Under the pieces are notes generated by a model, which ran no database searches, was not told where the DNA came from, and worked only from the letters and a program-made list of their open reading frames with translations. From Ambrosia x helenae (taxonomy: Eukaryota > Streptophyta > Magnoliopsida > Asterales > Asteraceae): a stretch of 64,000 bases of DNA. This document shows, one piece after another, positions 58,407-64,000 of this stretch. How positions within the stretch are numbered: the first letter of the stretch is position 1; every line of letters begins with the position of its first letter. The stretch covers positions 45,082,238 through 45,146,237 of the forward strand of contig CM061226.1 of NCBI GenBank assembly GCA_030844895.1, in the 5' to 3' direction. Position numbers and translations under genes: made by a program.

Positions 58407-60828
58407 GATTGGTATCAGAGCCATGGTTATAGGGAATTAGGTTATTAGAATGCCTTTTAGCCTAGACTATAACTAAGCTTACTTTCACGAGTCCTCTCGT
58501 TTATATTTCTCTTATTTCCTATTATTTTCTTTCAAGATATTTTCGGTATGATTATTTTTTTCGTTATTCTTTCGATATTTTGATTGGCAAAGAAGATACT
58601 CGTGTTTCACAAACGAAACGATATCCCTAAGTTAGGAGTGATATCCATACCTTGGTGATTAGTTTCACTTCTCTATATGCTATTTATCTTAGGAATATGT
58701 CTTTGAGATAGGAGTGACATCCACACCTCAAAGAGTGTTTCCTTCAAAAAGAAACTTAACCACTAAGCTGGGAGTGATATCCTTAACTTAGTGATTGGTT
58801 TCATTCCACAATCGTTTTCCATTTTTAAATACATCTTTGAGTTAGGAGTGAAATCCACATCTCAAGGATCTATTTATACATCTCGTTGATTATGAATTTT
58901 GTTAAGTATTGGTAATCTATTACATACGTTAATCTTATTATTCACGTCATTTTTCTTTTAAAACACAATAGAATTACACATACTTCATGAAATGGTTTCA
59001 TTTTGCATTTTACAAACTTGTGTTGCATATTTTCAAAGACCAAATGTAAATCTTTTGTTTTCATATGACATATCCAATATATATTTTCGAGAGAAATTTA
59101 CAACTAATAATAAGCCTTATAGCATTTTTCAAACTCGACTTCTCGTAAACACATGAAAATGGGTATTTACGAAGATTTTGCAAATAAACCTGTCTCGAAT
59201 CTAAAACACACTTTGATTTCTAAAAAAAAAAAAAAAAAAAAAAAATTATTTTCATGCATCACTACTATTCTTTCAACAATATCACAAAGTCGAGTAAACT
59301 GTGAAAATTTACCTTTTACACTTATACACTTTCAGTTGCAAAACTTTTGGTTTAACAAAACAATGGACATATCTTTTTATCAAAATGTTGCTAAATGTCT
59401 TTTATAGTATAACGCATATATGTAAAATTACTAGATTTTAAATCACAAGCCAGTAGGCTATACACCCGTTCCGTGCACATTCATTTGCCGTAAATTTCAT
59501 TATTTTATTCTTGCACCATTTTTATTCATAGTTATTTCTAACACGTTATTTGTGACTATTTTCACATTGACTATTTGCATTAATACAACTTGTTTACTTT
59601 CATTTTGTGCAATTGTGCGATTTATTCGATTTATGTTATACTATTTTTTTTCAGTCAAAATTTTATGCTATACTTATATACTTATTTGAACGCATATTTG
59701 GTATATTTTCTTTCCTGTTTTGAGCAAAACCCTGTTATACTTTACATTATTTTGTTCATCATCATGGCCAACGAACATACTAGTTGATAACTCGTATGAG
59801 ATCTAAGCCGGTGCCCACGTACGACTCGGGTTAGAGTATTCCTTTAATCCGAGGGGAACGGTGTAAACCTCAGGATTATCAATATGAGTGTTTAAAGCTA
59901 ACGATGTGGACAGAAACTATTGGTTAAGGGTGAACCCGAAAGGGAAGAACCTCTAACCATGTCTTATACTTACATGTTATTCACATTACGGTTAAAAGGA
60001 AAACCCGGAAGGGAAGAACCTCTAACCATGTCTTGATTGAACATTATTTCATTACAGTGGCTATTACATATTGATTGCACGCATTTGTTTCTAGTATTAC
60101 TTAGGATAGGGTTATGGAAGAGCATAACACCCAAGTGTAAGGTAAATCGATGATTACGGTCCGGAACGCAATCAAGGGTCTACAGGTACATGAGGGTGGT
60201 GTGTAATTCTAATTAGGCTGTTGGTAGACAATCAGTACGAATCCAAAGTATCGGGAGTGTGGTGGGTCAGCTGCGGTACACCCTATATATGAGCATAAAC
60301 GATACTGCGGGAACGGACTAGGAGTTTGATCAAGAACCTACCCATTACTGTATAGTTACCTTTTCATTAGATCATTGACTAATAGCTGCCATTTCATTAA
60401 GAACATTCTACATAAGTTTCAATTAGTCTTGTTGAAGCCTTCCTTGTTGATCACCTCTACAGAAAATCTTAAACCTTGTATACTCCTACCTTCTCCGTTA
60501 GTCGAAATCCTGTTGCATGTTCTTAGCAACATTTAGTCAGAAACTTTTCTAAAGTAGGGGAGACTGCTTCATTAGTACCTCTGTTCCTCACCCGTTACAC
60601 ATTCCCAAAACTTTTCTTAGTTAAACTCTCAACTTTCTAACTTTGAGTTAACTCTCAAATATTTTGATGCTTTTACTTTGGGTATTAGACAACCACTTTA
60701 AATTTTGTCGAATCATAAATAATGAAATTTCTTTTAAAAATCTAACTAACTTTTATAATGCCTTTTGTTTCATAGTAACCTCCACTTGAAAGAAATTTCG
60801 AGACGAAATTTTCTAAAGTAGGGGAGAC
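58407..60828 (+). other. Non-coding internal domain of LARD2
   Basis: Counterpart of 25218-27623. It keeps the four GGAGTGNNATCC hairpins (about 58622-58870), the duplicated ACCCGAAAGGGAAG-type blocks (about 59930-60035), an upstream polypurine-like tract (60551-60565), the hairpin AAATTTCG-AGA-CGAAATTT (60793-60811) and the polypurine tract (60813-60828). No retrotransposon protein. Confidence 0.82.
58410..58422 (+). promoter_or_regulatory. Primer-binding site of LARD2
   Basis: TGGTATCAGAGCC, three bases after the LTR end. Confidence 0.93.
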
Positions 60829-61712
60829 TGTGACATCCGTCACCCTCGTCTTTCAGCTAACTGACGAAAATAGTCCTCCAAATATTTCCATTATAGTTGT
60901 TATAAGTTTCGTCGTTTTTAAAATTTAATTTTAGAGCAAACTAAAATTTTGTCATTTATACGTTATGGATCGGGTATAAGTTTTAATCAAATACATATCT
61001 TGAAACGTCTATGCAATGGATTTTATAAAAAATTTCAAGTTTTATAAATATTTGAGACCTTTTAAGTAAGTTAAGTTAACTTAGTTAACTTTTTATAAGG
61101 AAAACTTAACCAAAAAGCTAATAAAACTAACTAGGTTAAGTATAGAGGGACTAAACTTGCCAATTATCAAAACTTTCAACTTCTCCCTCCCTTTTGGGCT
61201 ACTGTGCGCGTCTGGTGACTTTGGTCGGCCGGAATTCTACTCCGGCGACCTTAATGATGGCGATTTAAGTAGCTTCCGGCCATAATTTAAACTCCAAAAC
61301 GTTTCTCCGTCTAAGCACATTAAAAATCGATCATAAAATCAAACATAAACTCGTGTTTTAATAAGTTTTAATCGGCTCTTTAAAGCTTGTAACCGTCGAG
61401 TTTATTAAAGCTTAAACGGTTGGATTTTTCAGACAACACTATAAATAGATCGTTTCTAATCCTCTAACGAGTCTTGCACATCATAAAAGCACTTCGAAAC
61501 AGTCTAAAAGGTGTCCTGGAATGCTTGTATGCGGTTCTAAATTTACAACTGAAAACCATAAGTTTCGGCTCTAATCGAGCATTGTAAGTCCGTTTCTTTT
61601 ATGCCATTTTGATCTCCATGTTGTCCTCGTTAATAGCCCCATCAATTCGTGGGTTAATCTTGCCTGAATCAGATTATTAGTTTTGGTTAGGGTTAGGGTT
61701 TTGGCTAGAGTT

Positions 61713-62728
61713 ATTTGGGGAAGATGATGAACACTTTATATATTATAAATATATATGGTTTCTATAAAAAGTAACAAAAGCATTGGTGGTGGAGTGGTTT
61801 GTTGGTGTGTTTGGATGGGAACTGATCCAGGTTCGAATCTAAGCAACAACCATCTTTTTTTTTTCAGCATTTTTGTCCTTTTCCTTTTCTTTTATTTTGT
61901 TATTTATTAATATATAAATACATTTATCTTAGAATATTCATATTAAATTCATTTTTGCTCCAAAAATTATGAAAATTTAGGTGTAGCTTCTTGATACCTC
62001 ATAGAAAATTGTCATATTTTTAGTTTTCTGAAAAATATATATTTTCATGATTTTATTAATTTAAATTGTTTTAATCATATTTAATTGATTAAAAATTCAT
62101 TTTTAATGATTTTAATCTCAAAATTTTTGTGAAACTATTTCTAATCCATATGAACTAAAATAAAAATATTTGGTTCAGAAAACATTTATTTTTATTAATT
62201 TTCCTATTTTTAATCATTTAAACATGATTTAATCTTATTAAATCAGTTTTAAAAATAAATAAGTTTATATAAATTATGGGAAAATTATTCTAATTTGTTT
62301 ACATCAGAAATCATCCATTTTCTATAAAAATTAGTATTATTGGATCATGTATGGTATTATTAGTCTTATCTACGTTTAATTAGACATAATAAAACATTTA
62401 TTTATTTATACAATTTAAACGTCTATTTTATAAATATTTTTCTTATAAAATAGAAATATTACTATGTTTGAAAATCTTAACTACTATTGGTTGGATCATA
62501 GTGTAACTCATAATTATTTAATTAAATATTTATGACTATTGTGTTTATTGACAATAATTAGTTAAGGTAATTAACTAAAATTATTTTGTCCTAATTATTC
62601 AAATATATTTTTAATCAATAGATAATAATTATATTATTTAAACTACATTTACAATTTTTCATATATTAATTGCGATATACAACTGTTACATTAACGCGAC
62701 TTATCATAAAAACTCTAACTTCCCAAAT
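61713..62728. repeat. Inverted-repeat-bracketed block in LARD2 3' LTR
   Basis: Arms at 61713-61722 and 62720-62728, a copy of the block in the 5' LTR. Confidence 0.7.
61783..61852 (+). other. tRNA-like unit in LARD2 3' LTR
   Basis: Copy of 56661-56730. Confidence 0.65.
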
Positions 62729-63783
62729 CGACTTAGCAAACCCTAATGCCTTAGACCCTAGATACCTTAGACTTTTAGACACGTCCTTATTAGTATTCTT
62801 GCACATTATAGGTTGAATTCCTCGGAATTCCCATTACGTAGCTCACAACCGCTTAAATGGATTTTGATCGCTTTCGCAAACTGTGAGTATATCTTTCCCC
62901 TTTTTACTGTCTTACTATTTTGGGGTGACTCATGTACTTACTATCAAGTTTATATTTCTTTTACTAAATGCAATTCTTATGTGTGTTTGCTTGTGTCATT
63001 TTGTGTATCTATGACCTGTCAAATCATTAACCGCTGGGCGGCCTGGCATTTCAATGAATAGTACTATGGTATATACCCTTGTGACTCTGTTGAGAGTCCT
63101 CGTCATTGCTATGTATTTCATTACTACTAGCGCATACTATATATATCTGCTTTCTTCTCTTAGGGTTGATTTGACCCGGATACCACTTATTACATAACTG
63201 CAAACAGTATACGACACATGAATTGCTAAACACTTTTCTACAATATTTATTTAAACAGGGTATGCTCACCAATACTTTGTGTATTGACCAAATCATTTTG
63301 TACATGTTTCAGGTTGTTTTGAGATGCATTCTTTAAGCTATCGGATTTATATTTAGAATTTGATTCATTGTATTTCAGATTAGTTGGCATTTAGAATTAT
63401 TGTATTTCATTTCAATGTAATAAACTATTTAATCAATGTATCAATATTTACACTTTTAGTCCATGAGCTATTGAACAATCGTCACTACGTGACACCTCGA
63501 TGTTTCCGCCATCGGTTGGGGTGTTACATTCCTTTTGTAGTTATTATTTTCCATTAAATCTGAGAATCATTGAAGCATTTACTGTTTTATTCATTAACTG
63601 TTTTTAAATTCTCATTTACTGCTTTAGTTTCATAACTCAAGGGGGAGTATTTATTACTGTTTAAAAAGTACATCTTTAACTTGAACACGTAACTTATAAT
63701 CCGTTGTGCAACCTACTTTGATAGTTTAAATATACAAGTGTTCATGATAAGAACCTGTTAAAACAAGAAACTGATCTAACAAT

Positions 63784-63800
63784 TAGTATCAGAGAACTGG
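63784..63800 (+). promoter_or_regulatory. Primer-binding site of the copia element
   Basis: TAGTATCAGAGAACTGG shortly after the LTR end, a variant of the Met-tRNA primer site. Confidence 0.6.
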
Positions 63801-63936
63801 TTCGTCTGGTCAAATATCAATCTAACAAATTGAGAATCAGACACAGGCTCTTATTGATATTCAATATAGGATTGCAGTTCACTTTTTAAACAATCCATCA
63901 CTTTAAGAAATCATTGATCAATCTTATTTCTTAAAA

Positions 63937-64000
63937 ATGGACCCTCATAACACTGGATCTGCCAATAAATCTCCTATGTTAGTCAGAAATGAATATAATA
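63937..64000 (+). CDS. Start of gag of a Ty1-copia-type element (cut by the window end)
   Basis: An ATG at 63937 opens a frame of 21 codons to the window end (MDPHNTG then KSPMLVRNEYN). The spacing after LTR and primer site, and the PMLVRNEYN block, resemble the start of plant copia gag-pol polyproteins. Too short for a lineage call. Confidence 0.55.
   Translation, partial: MDPHNTGSANKSPMLVRNEYN

Larger units (their letters stand above)
55707..63528 (+). mobile_element. LARD2: non-coding LTR retrotransposon in the copia LTR
   Basis: LTRs of 2700 bp each (55707-58406 and 60829-63528) at an offset of 5122, with one difference seen (C at 56367, G at 61489). Met-tRNA primer site 58410-58422, internal region 58407-60828 without gag or pol, polypurine tract before 60829. 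Ends TGTGACATCC...GGTGTTACA. Same family as LARD1: the internal regions are closely similar, the LTRs less so. One of the youngest insertions here, and dependent on proteins in trans. Confidence 0.95.
60829..63528 (+). repeat. 3' LTR of LARD2
   Basis: A copy of 55707-58406. TATAAATA at 61440-61447, tRNA-like unit at 61783-61852. Confidence 0.95.
55348..63781 (+). repeat. 5' LTR of a Ty1-copia-type element, split by LARD2
   Basis: Two pieces (about 55348-55706 and 63534-63781, about 607 bp together) flank LARD2. The right piece ends GATCTAACA and is followed by a primer site. The start is uncertain within about 30 bp. A TATA box lies at 55667-55674. CTGAAGA words recur in the left piece. The 3' LTR lies beyond the window. 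Confidence 0.7.

Overview
This is plant nuclear DNA built almost entirely of nested transposable elements. I see no host gene I can defend. The plant Ty3/gypsy chromovirus proteins, initiator-Met-tRNA primer sites, a Ty1-copia start, many short Helitrons with CTAG ends, a CACTA terminus and AT-rich spacers point to a repeat-rich eudicot. Asteraceae is a weak guess.

Layout. (1) 1-9428, minus strand: a young Tekay/Del-type chromovirus (element 1) with nearly identical LTRs, full gag-protease-RT-RNaseH-integrase-chromodomain content, one likely 83-nt gag intron and one single-base frameshift. Its left LTR runs off the window. (2) 9429-14952: a Helitron tail, a foldback MITE, a GC-rich block, a two-unit Helitron composite and an old LTR fragment. 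(3) 14953-43110, plus strand: an old chromovirus (element 3), 5' LTR to truncated 3' LTR, broken by two later insertions. LARD1 (20161-30360, TSD GGTCA, no coding capacity) sits in its gag and itself carries a 2.3-kb copia-type mini-element (21063-23376, TSD TTAGT). Element 2 (about 32985-39907, minus strand, degenerate chromovirus) sits in its integrase. (4) 43111-52500: unrecognised spacer, then a cluster of Helitrons sharing a core sequence, and a CACTA end. (5) 52500-55320: unrecognised sequence and a broken Helitron helicase. (6) 55348-64000: the 5' LTR and gag start of a copia element, whose LTR was split by LARD2 (55707-63528, TSD TTCCT). The two LARD2 LTRs look the same apart from one base.

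How the parts relate. LARD1 and LARD2 encode nothing but keep LTRs, a primer-binding site and a polypurine tract. Their LTR architecture and polypurine tract match element 2, so an element-2-type chromovirus is the likely former helper. Three features recur and are the main points of interest. First, a tRNA-like unit (Pol III box A/B) plus an AT-rich block of about 1 kb, bracketed by an inverted repeat, lies inside the LTRs of LARD1, LARD2 and element 2. Second, a short hairpin whose two arms change together between elements lies just before the polypurine tract. Third, four small hairpins lie in the LARD leader. All alignments were made by eye.
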